This document shows positions 50,353-59,930 of a stretch of DNA of 64,000 nucleotides, piece by piece; positions within the stretch are counted from its first letter, which is position 1; each line of letters opens with the position of its first letter. Position numbers and translations under genes: made by a program. The stretch covers positions 248,001 to 312,000 of the forward strand of contig NZ_CAKTFO010000001.1 in NCBI RefSeq assembly GCF_934560975.1, read 5' to 3'. The notes under the pieces are model-generated. The model searched no databases, was not told the origin of the DNA, and worked only from the letters and a program-made list of their open reading frames with translations. This stretch comes from an uncultured Sphingomonas sp. (GTDB lineage Bacteria; Pseudomonadota; Alphaproteobacteria; Sphingomonadales; Sphingomonadaceae).

Positions 50353-51809
50353 CCCTGCGCCTGCTGTCGGTCGCGTCCGAACTGTACCCGCTGATCAAGA
50401 CGGGCGGTCTGGCCGACGTGGCCGGGGCGCTGCCGGCGGCGCTGGCGCGGCAGGACGTGGCGGTGGTCACCATGGTCCCGGGCTATCCGGCGGTGATGGA
50501 TGCCCTGGACGGTGCGGAGACGGTGCATCGCTACGATGCCCTGATGGGCGGCCCGGCGGAGCTGCGGCGCGGACGGGCGGCCGGGCTCGACCTGCTGGTG
50601 CTGGATGCGCCGCATCTGTTCGCGCGGCCGGGCAATCCGTATCTGGGGCCCGACGGCAGGGACTGGCCGGACAATCCGTTGCGCTTCGCGGCCTTTTCGC
50701 GCGCGGCCGCTGATGTCGCGGCGGGGCTGCTGGACGATTACCAGCCGGATGCGGTGCAGGCGCATGACTGGCAGGCGGGGCTGACCGCCGCCTATCTGCA
50801 TTATGATCGTCCGGCGCGGCGTCCGGGGGTAGTGACGACCATCCACAATCTGGCGTTCCAGGGCGTGTTTCCAGCCTACCTGCTCGGCGCGATAGGGCTG
50901 CCGGCCGAGGCGTTCGCGCTGGAGGGGCTGGAATATTTCGGGCAGATCAGCTTTCTGAAAGGCGGGCTGATCTTCGCCGACCGGATCACCACCGTCTCCC
51001 CGACCTATGCGAGCGAGATTACGCTGCCGGATGCGGGCATGGGGCTCGACGGGTTGCTGGCGGGGCGGGCGGATACGCTGTCCGGCATCCTGAACGGCAT
51101 CGACACCGAAGTCTGGGATCCGGCGCGCGATGACCTGCTGGCGGAGCGATACTCCGCCGATACCCTGCCGAAACGCGCGGCCAACAAGCGGGCGTTGCAG
51201 GATGCGTTCGGCCTCGCCGCAAGCCCGGATGCGTTCCTGCTGGGATCGGTCGGCCGCCTGACCGAGCAGAAGGGCATGGACGTGCTGCTGGAGGTGCTGC
51301 CCGATCTTCTGGCGCGCGGCGGGCAGTTCGTGCTGCTGGGCAGCGGCGATGCGGGGCTGGAACAGGCCTTCTCCGCGCTTGCCGCCGCTTTTCCCGGCCA
51401 GGTCGCGTGCCGGATCGGCTATGACGAGGCGGTGTCGCATCGGATCCAGGCGGGGGTCGATGCCTTTGTCGTGCCGTCCCGCTTCGAGCCGTGCGGCCTC
51501 ACCCAGATGTACGCGCTACGCTATGGCGCGGTGCCGATCGTGGCGCGGGTCGGTGGCCTGGCGGACACGGTGATCGACGCGAGCCCGTTCGCCCTCAACC
51601 AGGGGGTGGCGACCGGCTTTCAGTTCGCGCCGATCTCGCCGCCGATGCTGCGCGCGGCACTGAAACGGGCGATGGCGCTGTACGACGACAAAGCGACGTG
51701 GGCGCGGTTGCAGGCGAACGGCATGGCCAGCGACGTGTCCTGGGCCAGCGCGGCCAAGGCCTATGCCGCGCTGTTCAAAAGGGTGGCGGTCAGACCTTCT
51801 TCGGCTTGA
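50349..51809 (+). CDS. glgA: Glycogen synthase
   Basis: A 486-aa GT5 enzyme that elongates alpha-1,4-glucan from ADP-glucose. The KTGGLADVAGALP motif near residue 16 binds ADP-glucose, and the C-terminal domain shows GRLTEQKGMDVLLEVLPDLL and PSRFEPCGLTQMYALRYG, both canonical. Its 3' end overlaps the convergent DUF2934 gene by 20 bases. Confidence 0.97.
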   Translation: MTLRLLSVASELYPLIKTGGLADVAGALPAALARQDVAVVTMVPGYPAVMDALDGAETVHRYDALMGGPAELRRGRAAGLDLLVLDAPHLFARPGNPYLGPDGRDWPDNPLRFAAFSRAAADVAAGLLDDYQPDAVQAHDWQAGLTAAYLHYDRPARRPGVVTTIHNLAFQGVFPAYLLGAIGLPAEAFALEGLEYFGQISFLKGGLIFADRITTVSPTYASEITLPDAGMGLDGLLAGRADTLSGILNGIDTEVWDPARDDLLAERYSADTLPKRAANKRALQDAFGLAASPDAFLLGSVGRLTEQKGMDVLLEVLPDLLARGGQFVLLGSGDAGLEQAFSALAAAFPGQVACRIGYDEAVSHRIQAGVDAFVVPSRFEPCGLTQMYALRYGAVPIVARVGGLADTVIDASPFALNQGVATGFQFAPISPPMLRAALKRAMALYDDKATWARLQANGMASDVSWASAAKAYAALFKRVAVRPSSA

Positions 51810-52137
51810 CGGCACGCGGCTTGCGGACCGGCTTCCTCGCGGCGGCCGCTTCGGGCGCGGCGGGGGTGCTGGCGGCGGGTGCAAGCGACGCTGGTTCGCC
51901 GGTCGCGGCGGCTACCGTGTCGCTGCCGGCCGGATCGGTCGGCGCGGTGTCCTGCGGCGCCGTTTCGGCAGGCTGGCCTTCCCCGGCAATCTCGCGGCTG
52001 GCCTGATGCCAATGGTCTTCGTGCCGGCCCTCAGGAAAACCTTCCCGTTCCCAGATCGCATAGGCACGATCGCGGATCTTGCGTTCGGGGGTGTCCGGGT
52101 CGTCACTCATAGCTGCCAGCTCCTCGATCGGCGTCAT
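51790..52137 (-). CDS. DUF2934-domain protein
   Basis: About 115 aa. The RKIRDRAYAIWEREGFPEGR plus HEDHWHQASREI segment is a typical DUF2934 domain; the C-terminal half is a low-complexity Ala/Pro tail ending in basic RKPRAVKPKKV, which could touch DNA or RNA. Starts at 52152, 52137 or 52110 (MSDDPDTPERK) are all possible. The function is unknown. Confidence 0.7.
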   Translation of the reverse strand: MTPIEELAAMSDDPDTPERKIRDRAYAIWEREGFPEGRHEDHWHQASREIAGEGQPAETAPQDTAPTDPAGSDTVAAATGEPASLAPAASTPAAPEAAAARKPVRKPRAVKPKKV

Positions 52138-52200
52138 AACGGGCGGGCGCATTAGCGCGTTCCTGGCCGGGGGCGAAAGAGCCTTGCGAGGGCGCCGGGA

Positions 52201-52581
52201 TCAGGCGCCACGCACGGGATCGGGCGCACCGCCGCCGCCATTCGCCTGGATCGCGTCGAGCAGCGCGTCGATCAGGCCGGGAAAACGCCGGTCCAGTTCC
52301 GCGCGCCGCAGTTCGTTGGCATGGGCCGTGCCCTCGATCCGGGTGCGGACCAGCCCGGCATCGCGCAACACCCTGAAATGGTGCGACATGCTGGATTTAG
52401 GCCGATCGCCGGTCAAGGCGGCGCAGCTTGCCTGCGGCACGGCGGCGAGCCGACGCACGATGTCGATCCGCACGGGATCGCTCAGCGCCTGGAAGATATG
52501 CTCCGGCGCAACATCGTCGATCGACGGGTGTTTATATCCTCTCACCCCGCCGCCCATAGCATAGGTTGCCGCGATCGCCAT
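52201..52581 (-). CDS. ArsR-family transcriptional regulator
   Basis: A 126-aa winged-helix repressor. FQALSDPVRIDIVRRLAAVP and KSSMSHHFRVLRDAGLVRTR are the DNA-binding core. No metal-binding Cys pair is seen in the recognition helix, so it may respond to something other than metals. It is divergent from the old-yellow-enzyme gene, 64 bases away, which it probably controls. The start is uncertain (52620, 52581 or 52557). Confidence 0.8.
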   Translation of the reverse strand: MAIAATYAMGGGVRGYKHPSIDDVAPEHIFQALSDPVRIDIVRRLAAVPQASCAALTGDRPKSSMSHHFRVLRDAGLVRTRIEGTAHANELRRAELDRRFPGLIDALLDAIQANGGGGAPDPVRGA

Positions 52582-52645
52582 TGTTCGGTGGTATGCGAAC
52601 AAACATACTGTTAGGGCCATTGCCTTGTCAGTGATGGAGATATGC

Positions 52646-53743
52646 GTGCCCGCCTTGTTCGATCCCTACACCCTGAAGGGCGCCACCCTTCGCAACCGCG
52701 TCGCCGTATCGCCCATGTGCCAATATATGGCGGAGGATGGCGTGGTGAACGACTGGCACGCCGTCCATTATGAAGGGCTGGCGCGGGGCGGCGCGGGCCT
52801 GGTGGTGGTGGAGGCGACCGCCGTCTCGCCGGAAGGAAGCATCACCCCGGCCGATCTGGGCCTGTGGAACGATGCGCAGGCGGACGCGCTGCCGCCGATC
52901 GTCGCATCCATCAAGAAATGGGGCAGCGTGCCGGGCATCCAGATCGGCCATGCCGGTCGCAAGGCCAGCGCCAACCGGCCGTGGGAAGGCGATGATCACA
53001 TGGCCGAGGACGATCCGCGCGCGTGGCAGCCGATCGCGCCCTCCGCATTGGCATTCGGCGGCAACCTGCCGCGCGTGCCGGAGGCGATGACCCTGGACGA
53101 CATTGCCCGTGTCCGCGAGGATTTCGTCGCCGCCGCCATCCGCGCGCGCGATGCGGGGTTCGAGTGGCTCGTGCTGCACTTCGCCCATGGCTATCTTGGC
53201 CAGAGTTTCTGGTCGGATCATTCCAATCAGCGCGACGACCTCTACGGCGGCAGTGCTGAAAATCGCGGTCGCTTCCTGCTGGAAACGCTGGCCGCCGTGC
53301 GCGCGGTGTGGCCGGCGGACCGGCCGCTGACGGCGCGGTTCGGCGTGCTGGAATTCGATGGGCGCGACGAGCAGGTGCTGGCGGAGTCGATCGACCTGGT
53401 ACGGCAGTTCAAGGCCGGCGGGCTCGACTTCATCGACGTCAGCATCGGCTTCTCCACCCCGCAGGCCCAGATCCCGTGGGGCGCCAATTTTATGGGGCCG
53501 ATCGCGGAGCGCGTGCGCAAGGAGACCGGCCTGCCGGGATCGACCAGCTGGTATATCAGCGACGCCGAGCAGGCTAACTCCATGATAGAGCAGGGGCAGC
53601 TGGACCTGGTTATGCTGGGCCGTCCGCTGCTGGCGGATCCGCACTGGACCTATGCCGCAGCCAGCAAGCTGGGCGTCGAGCGCGCCGCCTGGACCCTGCC
53701 TGCCCCTTATGCCCACTGGCTCGAGCGTTACCGCACCGCCTGA
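52646..53743 (+). CDS. Old-yellow-enzyme family NADH:flavin oxidoreductase
   Basis: A 365-aa FMN enzyme of the YqjM-like ene-reductase group. PALFDPYTLKGATLRNRVAV is the N-terminal strand; VSPMCQYMAEDGVVNDWHAV carries the Cys that tunes FMN in YqjM homologues; FAHGYLGQSFWSDHSNQRDD is the substrate loop. GGAGA precedes the GTG at 52646 at good spacing, better than the ATG at 52634 or TTG at 52625. It reduces activated double bonds; the physiological substrate is unknown. Confidence 0.88.
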   Translation: MPALFDPYTLKGATLRNRVAVSPMCQYMAEDGVVNDWHAVHYEGLARGGAGLVVVEATAVSPEGSITPADLGLWNDAQADALPPIVASIKKWGSVPGIQIGHAGRKASANRPWEGDDHMAEDDPRAWQPIAPSALAFGGNLPRVPEAMTLDDIARVREDFVAAAIRARDAGFEWLVLHFAHGYLGQSFWSDHSNQRDDLYGGSAENRGRFLLETLAAVRAVWPADRPLTARFGVLEFDGRDEQVLAESIDLVRQFKAGGLDFIDVSIGFSTPQAQIPWGANFMGPIAERVRKETGLPGSTSWYISDAEQANSMIEQGQLDLVMLGRPLLADPHWTYAAASKLGVERAAWTLPAPYAHWLERYRTA

Positions 53744-53774
53744 GCCGCCAACCAAGACTGACGAGGATCCGATC

Positions 53775-56138
53775 ATGGCCGAAGGCCGCAAGAATGCTCC
53801 GCCCCAGCCCGCCGCCGGCGGGTGGGGGGCACTGAACGCGGTCGAGCGGCAGCTCGGCCGGCAGCGGATCCTCGTCAAGGGCAATCGCGCCCTGCTGAAC
53901 ATGAACAAGCCGGACGGGTTCGACTGCCCGAGCTGCGCATGGCCGGACCCGAAGAAGCCCCACACCGCCGAATATTGCGAAAACGGCGCCAAGGCGGTGG
54001 CGTGGGAGGCGACCAAGAAGCGCACCACGCCCGATTTCTTCGGCGAATATACGGTGGAGCGGTTGAAGGGCTGGAGCGACTTCGCGCTGGAGGACAATGG
54101 GCGGCTGACCCATCCGATGCGCTACAATGCCGAGAGCGACAAGTACGAGCCGGTGGATTGGGACACCGCCGTGCGTGAGATCGGGGCGCATGTCCGCGCG
54201 CTCGATCCCAAGCGGGTGAACCTCTACACGTCGGGCCGCACGTCCAACGAAGCGGCGTTCCTCTGGCAACTCTATGGCCGGCTGATCGGGACCAACAACT
54301 TCCCCGATTGCTCCGACATGTGCCACGCCACCACCACCGTGGCGCTGCCGGAAAGCATCGGCGTGGGCAAAGGGACGGTGACGCTGGACGATTGGGAACA
54401 GTGCGATGCGCTGTTCATCATCGGCCAGAATCCCGGTACCAACTCGCCGCGCATGCTGGGCTACCTGCACGACATGTCCAAGCGGGGCGTGCCGATCGTG
54501 TCGTTCAACCCGCTGAAGGAACGCGGGCTGCTGAAGTTCACCGATCCGCAGAGCCCGATCGAGATGCTGACCGGGCGCGGGCAGCAGATCAGTTCCAATT
54601 ACTACCAGCTCCGCACCGGCGGCGACATTGTCGCGATGCAGGCGATGTGCAAGGTCGTGATCGAGGCCGACGACAAGGCCAAGGCGGCGGGCGAGCCGCG
54701 CATCGTCGACGTGCCGTTCATCGAGGAGCATACGCACGGGTTCGAGGCGTTCGCCGACTATGTCCGCGCGCTCCCCTGGGACCAGATCGAGCGGTTCACC
54801 GCGCTGACCCGTGCGCAGCTGGAGCAGGCGGCCGCGATCTACATGAAGGCGGAGCGCGTGATCGCCTGTTGGGGAATGGGCATCACCCAGCACCGGCGCG
54901 GCGGCGATGCCATGCAGCAGATCTGCAACCTGCTGCTGCTGCGCGGCAACATCGGCAAGCCGGGCGCGGGCGCATGCCCGGTGCGCGGCCACAGCAACGT
55001 GCAGGGCGACCGCACGGTGGGCATCAACAAGACGCCGACCGAACCCTTCCTGCAGAAGATGGACAAGGCCTTCGCCTTCACCGCCCCGCGCGAATGGGGG
55101 CACGACACCGCCGAATGCTGCGAGGCGATCCTGGCGGGCGAGGTGGATGCGTTCCTGGCGATGGGCGGCAATTTCTTCCGTGCGATCCCCGACATGGACC
55201 GGATCGGCGCGAAGGTGGCCGACATCGGCCTGACCGTCTACGCCGCCACCAAGCTCAACCGCAGCCACCTGACCCATGGCAAGCAATCCTATATTCTGCC
55301 CGTGCTGGGGCGGACCGAGCGTGACATGCAGGCGGACGGGCAGCAGGCGGTGACGGTGGAGGACAGCTTCGCCATGGTCCACGGCTCGACCGGGCAGTTG
55401 GAGCCCGCCAGCGACCAGTGCCGATCCGAGCCCTGGATCATCGCCCAGCTGGCCAAGGCGACGGTGCCCGATCGTGGACAGGTCGATTGGGACGGCATGA
55501 TCGCGGACTATGGCCTGATCCGCGACAAGATCGAGGCGGTGATCCCCGGGTTCGAGGATTACAATGCGCGCATCAAGACGCCGGGCGGCTTCCACCTGCC
55601 GATCCCGGCGCGCGATCGGAAGTGGGATACGCCGACCGGCAAGGCCAATTTCCTGTTCAAGCCCGATCGGATGGACGAGGATGACGACGCGCCGGAGCGG
55701 CCGCATCTGCAGCTGATGACCTTGCGCAGCCACGACCAGTTCAACACCACCGTCTATTCCTACAATGATCGCTATCGCGGCGTGTCGGGCGAGCGGATGG
55801 TGGTGTTCATGAACCAGCAGGACATGGTCGACCTTGACCTGGCGGAAGGGTCGGTGATCGAGTTCGCCACGGTATCGGAGGACGGTGTCGACCGCCGGGT
55901 CAGCGGCTTCAAGGTGGTGGCCTATGACGTGCCGCAGGGGTGCTGCGCGGCTTACTATCCGGAAACCAACGCCTTGTTGCCGCTGTCCCATCGGGACGAG
56001 CGCAGCAACACGCCGGCGGCCAAGTCGGTGCCGGTGCGGATCACCGCGGCGCGGCCCGGCGCACCGGCGTCAAGCGACCCGGAAGTGTCGGAAACCCACC
56101 CGGACCACCTGCCGCTCAACGTGCCCGCAAGGGCCTGA
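53775..56138 (+). CDS. FdhF/YdeP-family molybdopterin oxidoreductase
   Basis: A 787-aa cytosolic molybdopterin enzyme. The N-terminal FDCPSCAWPDPKKPHTAEYC segment is the iron-sulfur/Cys region of the YdeP branch; FPDCSDMCHATTTVALPES is the conserved mid-N motif; the C-terminal domain has HLQLMTLRSHDQFNTTVYSY. YdeP proteins are linked to acid resistance and are of unknown substrate. The gene follows the ene-reductase by 31 bases on the same strand. The ATG at 53775 gives the canonical start; no selenocysteine codon is seen. Confidence 0.9.
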   Translation: MAEGRKNAPPQPAAGGWGALNAVERQLGRQRILVKGNRALLNMNKPDGFDCPSCAWPDPKKPHTAEYCENGAKAVAWEATKKRTTPDFFGEYTVERLKGWSDFALEDNGRLTHPMRYNAESDKYEPVDWDTAVREIGAHVRALDPKRVNLYTSGRTSNEAAFLWQLYGRLIGTNNFPDCSDMCHATTTVALPESIGVGKGTVTLDDWEQCDALFIIGQNPGTNSPRMLGYLHDMSKRGVPIVSFNPLKERGLLKFTDPQSPIEMLTGRGQQISSNYYQLRTGGDIVAMQAMCKVVIEADDKAKAAGEPRIVDVPFIEEHTHGFEAFADYVRALPWDQIERFTALTRAQLEQAAAIYMKAERVIACWGMGITQHRRGGDAMQQICNLLLLRGNIGKPGAGACPVRGHSNVQGDRTVGINKTPTEPFLQKMDKAFAFTAPREWGHDTAECCEAILAGEVDAFLAMGGNFFRAIPDMDRIGAKVADIGLTVYAATKLNRSHLTHGKQSYILPVLGRTERDMQADGQQAVTVEDSFAMVHGSTGQLEPASDQCRSEPWIIAQLAKATVPDRGQVDWDGMIADYGLIRDKIEAVIPGFEDYNARIKTPGGFHLPIPARDRKWDTPTGKANFLFKPDRMDEDDDAPERPHLQLMTLRSHDQFNTTVYSYNDRYRGVSGERMVVFMNQQDMVDLDLAEGSVIEFATVSEDGVDRRVSGFKVVAYDVPQGCCAAYYPETNALLPLSHRDERSNTPAAKSVPVRITAARPGAPASSDPEVSETHPDHLPLNVPARA

Positions 56139-56156
56139 CCCGGGGAGCGGCGGCGG

Positions 56157-57476
56157 TCAGCCGATCCACTGTGCGATCAGCCACAGATTGGCCGACGCGA
56201 TCAGCGCGAACAGGGCCCATGCGATCGCGGCGGCCCATCGCGGCGTGACGAACGCGCCCATGATCGCGCGGTCGCCGGTGAAGCGGATCAGCGGATACAG
56301 AGCGAAAGGCAGCTGGAGCGACAGCACCACCTGCGTCAGTACCAGCAGCCGTCCGACCGCATGGTCGCCCAGCCACAATATGCCGGCTAGGGCGGGCACC
56401 AGCGCCAGCACGCGCGTGATGACGCGGCGCTGCCAGCAGGGGATGCGCAGGTCCAGAAAGCCTTCCAGGATCACCTGCCCGGCGATGGTGCCGGTAAAGG
56501 TCGCGCTCTGCCCCGACGCGAACAGGGCGATGGCGAACAGGGCGGCCGCGGCGGTCGCGCCCGTCAGGGGCGCCAGCAGGCGGTAGGCATCCTCGATCTC
56601 CGCCACATAGGAATGGCCGCTGGCGTGGAAGGTCGCGGCCGACAAGGTCAGGATCGCGCCGTTGACCAGGGTGGCGAGCAGCAATGCCACCACGATGTCG
56701 ATCGTGGCGAAGCGTATCGCGGTACGCCTGGCCGTGTCGCTGCTGCCGGTCAGGCGGGTTTGTACTACGGACGAGTGCAGGTAGAGATTGTGCGGCATCA
56801 CCGTCGCACCGAGGATGCCGACCGCCAGATAGAGCGCGTGCTGGTCCATCAGCAAGGCCGGTTTCGGCACCATGCCGTGGAGGATGCCGCCGACATCCGG
56901 CCCCGCAATGGCGAGCTGGACGGCGAAGCAGATGCCGATCGTCGCCACCAGGCCGAGGATGATCGCCTCGATCTGGCGAAATCCCTGGCCCTTGAGGCCG
57001 AGCACCAACATGGTATCCAGCCCGGTGAGCAGCACGCCGAGCCACAAGGGCACGCCCAGCAACAGGTTGAAGGCCAGCGCGCTGCCCAGCACCTCCGCAA
57101 TGTCGGTCGCGATGATCGCCAACTCGGCGAGCAGCCACAGGAACAGGCACGTCGCCCGGCCATATCGGTCGCGCGCCATCTGCCCCAGATCGCGCCCGGT
57201 CACCAGGCCGAGCCGCATCGCCAGCCATTGCAGCAGCATCGCCGCCAGTCCGCACGACACGACCACGAACAGCAGGTCGTAGCTGTAGCGCGAGCCCGCT
57301 TCGATGTCGGTCGCCCAATTGCCCGGGTCCATATAGCCGACCGCCACCAGCAGGCCCGGCCCGGCCGAGCGCAGCGCCTTGCGCCAGAACGGCAGGCCCT
57401 GTGGAATATCTATCACTCCGCGCACTTCGGAGGGGCAAAAGGGCGCGGTGGCGGTGCGGGGTAGTTTCAGCGGCAT
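56157..57476 (-). CDS. mntH: Nramp-type divalent metal:proton symporter
   Basis: A 439-aa inner-membrane protein with about 11 helices that imports Mn(II) or Fe(II). The helix-1 motif DPGNWATDIEAG and the helix-6 motif ATVMPHNLYLHSSVVQTR are both intact. It is convergent with the YdeP gene. No ribosome site is obvious before the ATG at 57476; a GTG 22 codons in is an alternative. No manganese riboswitch was recognised in the short upstream gap. Confidence 0.93.
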   Translation of the reverse strand: MPLKLPRTATAPFCPSEVRGVIDIPQGLPFWRKALRSAGPGLLVAVGYMDPGNWATDIEAGSRYSYDLLFVVVSCGLAAMLLQWLAMRLGLVTGRDLGQMARDRYGRATCLFLWLLAELAIIATDIAEVLGSALAFNLLLGVPLWLGVLLTGLDTMLVLGLKGQGFRQIEAIILGLVATIGICFAVQLAIAGPDVGGILHGMVPKPALLMDQHALYLAVGILGATVMPHNLYLHSSVVQTRLTGSSDTARRTAIRFATIDIVVALLLATLVNGAILTLSAATFHASGHSYVAEIEDAYRLLAPLTGATAAAALFAIALFASGQSATFTGTIAGQVILEGFLDLRIPCWQRRVITRVLALVPALAGILWLGDHAVGRLLVLTQVVLSLQLPFALYPLIRFTGDRAIMGAFVTPRWAAAIAWALFALIASANLWLIAQWIG

Positions 57477-57602
57477 GAAGTGGCTGATTTACCGGAACAA
57501 TGCGGCGGAGGACAGGTGCCTGTTCGATTCACGCCGCTTTTCAGAGATCGCCGGTGCGCATACCGGCAAGCCCGTATTAACCAGAGCATGGTACGGACGG
57601 TG

Positions 57603-59255
57603 ATGGATTCAGTGTTGCGAGACAGTGGCAGCCGGGTGGAGCGTGACGACGTTGAAGTGGCGCCGCGCCGCATCCTCGATCTGCTGCCCGGCCTGGTTGC
57701 CTATTTCGGCGCGGACCTGCGCTATCGCTACGCCAACGCGACCTATGCCGATTGGCGCGGGCTGCACCCCAGGGAAATCGTGGGGCGTCACGTCCGCCAT
57801 GTCGTGGGCGAGCGCAACTATCCGGTGATCGAGGAACGGCTGCGCCGCGCGTTAGCCGGCGAGCGGGTAGTCTACGAATATTACATCTTCGACGATGATT
57901 TCCGGCGTCGCGTGCAGGGCAGCTACGTGCCCGATTTCGACGAAGACGGGCGGGTTGTCGGCGTCATCACGCTGGTGACCGACATCAGCCGGCGCGACGA
58001 CCTTCAGCTGCGGATCGCCGAGAGCGAGGCGATGTTCAACGAAGCGTTCGAGAATGCCCCAAACGGCGCGGCTATGGTCGGGCTGGATGGCCACGTCATC
58101 CGGTGCAATCTGGCGTTCGCGACCATGCTGGGCCGCTCGGTCGAGGAGATGCAGGCGCTGAACTTCAGCGCCGTCACCCATCCGGACGATGTGGACGCCG
58201 ACCTGGACCTGTTCGGCAGCGTGCTGCGCAAGGAGCGGAACGGCTATTGCCTGGACAAACGCTATGTGCGTGCCGACGGAACGTGCATCGACGCGCGCCT
58301 GGCCGTGTCCGCCATTCGCGACGATGGCGGCGACGTCATCCGCTTCTTCTCGCATATCGAGGATGTGACGCAGCAGCGTGCGGCGGAGCGCAAGCTGATC
58401 GAAACCAACGCCCGGCTGTCGCTGGTGAGCGAGGCGATCCGCGGCGGATCGTGGCATTTCGACGTGGCGACCGGCCGGTTCGAAACGTCGGACGCGCTGG
58501 CGCAATTCATCGGTGGCGCGGGCACGCAGCCGTTGGACCTTGCGGGATATTGCGGCCACATCGACCCTCTCGACCTGCCGCAATGCACGCTGGAGCCGCT
58601 GATCGAGGGCGAGGCCGATCGATCATCCGTCCAGTATCGCCTGCAGACGCAGACCGGGGTGCATTGGATGCGGTGCGACCGCAGGCTGCTGCGCGATGCG
58701 CATGGCCGGCCCGAAAAGATCGTCGGCGTGGCGATCGACATGACGGAGGAGCATCACCGGGCGATGCGGGCCGAATTCCAAGCCAGCACCGATCCCCTGA
58801 CCGGCCTGTTGAACCGGCGCGGCCTGCAGCAGCGGCTCGAACAGCTTTCGCCCGGCTCCGCCTGCGGCATCCTGGCGATCGACCTGGACGGGTTCAAGCA
58901 GGTCAACGACCGATTGGGCCACGATATCGGCGACGCGGTCCTGGTGGAAGCGGGCGCGCGGCTGCGGGCGATGGTGCGGGACACCGATCTGGTCGCCCGC
59001 CTGGGCGGCGACGAGTTCGTGATGATCCTGGCGGGCATCGACGTCGCGGGGCTGGAGCGGCTGGCCGAGCGCGCCACCCAGGCGCTGGGCGAAGGCTTTG
59101 CCGCCGTCGGGGGGAGCGACCTGCGCGTGGCGGCGAGCGTCGGCGCGACATGGCTGCCGCACCCGCCCACCTCCACCGACAGCATGTCGCGCGCCGACGC
59201 GGCCCTGTATGAGGCCAAGGCGGCCGGCCGGGGGACGTGGCGCCTGCTGCCCTGA
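57603..59255 (+). CDS. PAS-PAS-PAS-GGDEF diguanylate cyclase
   Basis: A 550-aa signalling protein. PAS-like domains begin near residues 21 (ILDLLPGLVAYFGADLRYRY), 143 (MFNEAFENAPNGAAMVGL) and 270 (LSLVSEAIRGGSWHF). The C-terminal GGDEF domain has an intact GGDEF at about 468-472 and an RDTD inhibitory I-site five residues before it, so it should make c-di-GMP under product control. No transmembrane helix is present. The ATG at 57588 is another possible start. It is divergent from mntH. Confidence 0.9.
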   Translation: MDSVLRDSGSRVERDDVEVAPRRILDLLPGLVAYFGADLRYRYANATYADWRGLHPREIVGRHVRHVVGERNYPVIEERLRRALAGERVVYEYYIFDDDFRRRVQGSYVPDFDEDGRVVGVITLVTDISRRDDLQLRIAESEAMFNEAFENAPNGAAMVGLDGHVIRCNLAFATMLGRSVEEMQALNFSAVTHPDDVDADLDLFGSVLRKERNGYCLDKRYVRADGTCIDARLAVSAIRDDGGDVIRFFSHIEDVTQQRAAERKLIETNARLSLVSEAIRGGSWHFDVATGRFETSDALAQFIGGAGTQPLDLAGYCGHIDPLDLPQCTLEPLIEGEADRSSVQYRLQTQTGVHWMRCDRRLLRDAHGRPEKIVGVAIDMTEEHHRAMRAEFQASTDPLTGLLNRRGLQQRLEQLSPGSACGILAIDLDGFKQVNDRLGHDIGDAVLVEAGARLRAMVRDTDLVARLGGDEFVMILAGIDVAGLERLAERATQALGEGFAAVGGSDLRVAASVGATWLPHPPTSTDSMSRADAALYEAKAAGRGTWRLLP

Positions 59256-59393
59256 ACGGCTGCGGGACCGGCGCAACTGCCGGGAGGGGGTGCACGATAC
59301 ACGATCATGGCCGCCGCCGTGCGACCACCGGACCATATGTCCCGTAGCGACGTTGAACCGGGCGGCCGCGACCGGCGCATGGAAAGGACAGGA

Positions 59394-59579
59394 ATGATCG
59401 ACATCAACACCGCATCTGCCGATGAGATTGACGGGGTGGAGCCGCTGAAAGGCCATGGGTTCGAGATCGTCCGCTACCGCGAGGAACGCGGCCGCTTCGA
59501 TGCCGTGCGCCAGCTGGAGGAGGTGCCGGGGCTGGCAGGCAAGGTGTCGGGGCTTGAAGGACGGATCCGGTTCGACTGA
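59394..59579 (+). CDS. Small helix-hairpin-helix protein
   Basis: A 61-aa protein, MIDINTASADEIDGVEPLKG to the C-terminus, with the ComEA-like INTAxxxEL and GxxxxxAxxIxxYRxxxGxF patterns of a helix-hairpin-helix DNA-binding fold. AGGACAGGA precedes the ATG. No signal peptide is seen, so it is probably cytosolic. Confidence 0.7.
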   Translation: MIDINTASADEIDGVEPLKGHGFEIVRYREERGRFDAVRQLEEVPGLAGKVSGLEGRIRFD

Positions 59580-59606
59580 GCCGCAGGGCTCATCCGTCAC
59601 CCCTCA

Positions 59607-59930
59607 TCACGCGCAGTCGAGCGCCGCATGCCAGGCCGCATAGTCGGTATTCCCGACCATGCGGCGGTTCTGGTCCGGCGCGCCGTCCTGCCACCAGACC
59701 GGCCCGCGCTCGCCCAAGCCGACCTTGGCGCGGTGCACCTCCGCGCGGGCTGCGGCGAGGGCGGGCGCGTCGTCGGCCTTGAGCGCACGGCCGACCGCGC
59801 GGCGGGCGTCCATCAGCCGGGCCACCAGTGCCTGCCGTTCCACGGCGGGTAGATGCGGATTGGCGCGACGCCACAACCGGCCACGCACGACGATGTAGCG
59901 GCCGTCGGGCGTGACCGGCGGCTCGGTCAC
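59607..59930 (-). CDS. Small conserved hypothetical protein
   Basis: A 107-aa protein starting with GTG that overlaps the upstream SDR stop (GTGA). The pattern GRYIVVRGRLWRRANPHLPA, LVARLMDARRAVGRALKADD and AEVHRAKVGLGERGPVWW is shared by many small proteins I have seen annotated without a proven function. The overlap supports joint expression with the SDR. Confidence 0.65.
   Translation of the reverse strand: MTEPPVTPDGRYIVVRGRLWRRANPHLPAVERQALVARLMDARRAVGRALKADDAPALAAARAEVHRAKVGLGERGPVWWQDGAPDQNRRMVGNTDYAAWHAALDCA

Noticed and set aside
53610..55991. Very long reverse open frame opposite the YdeP-type gene
   Set aside because: The forward product has all family motifs. The reverse translation is His/Arg/Ala-rich without any domain.
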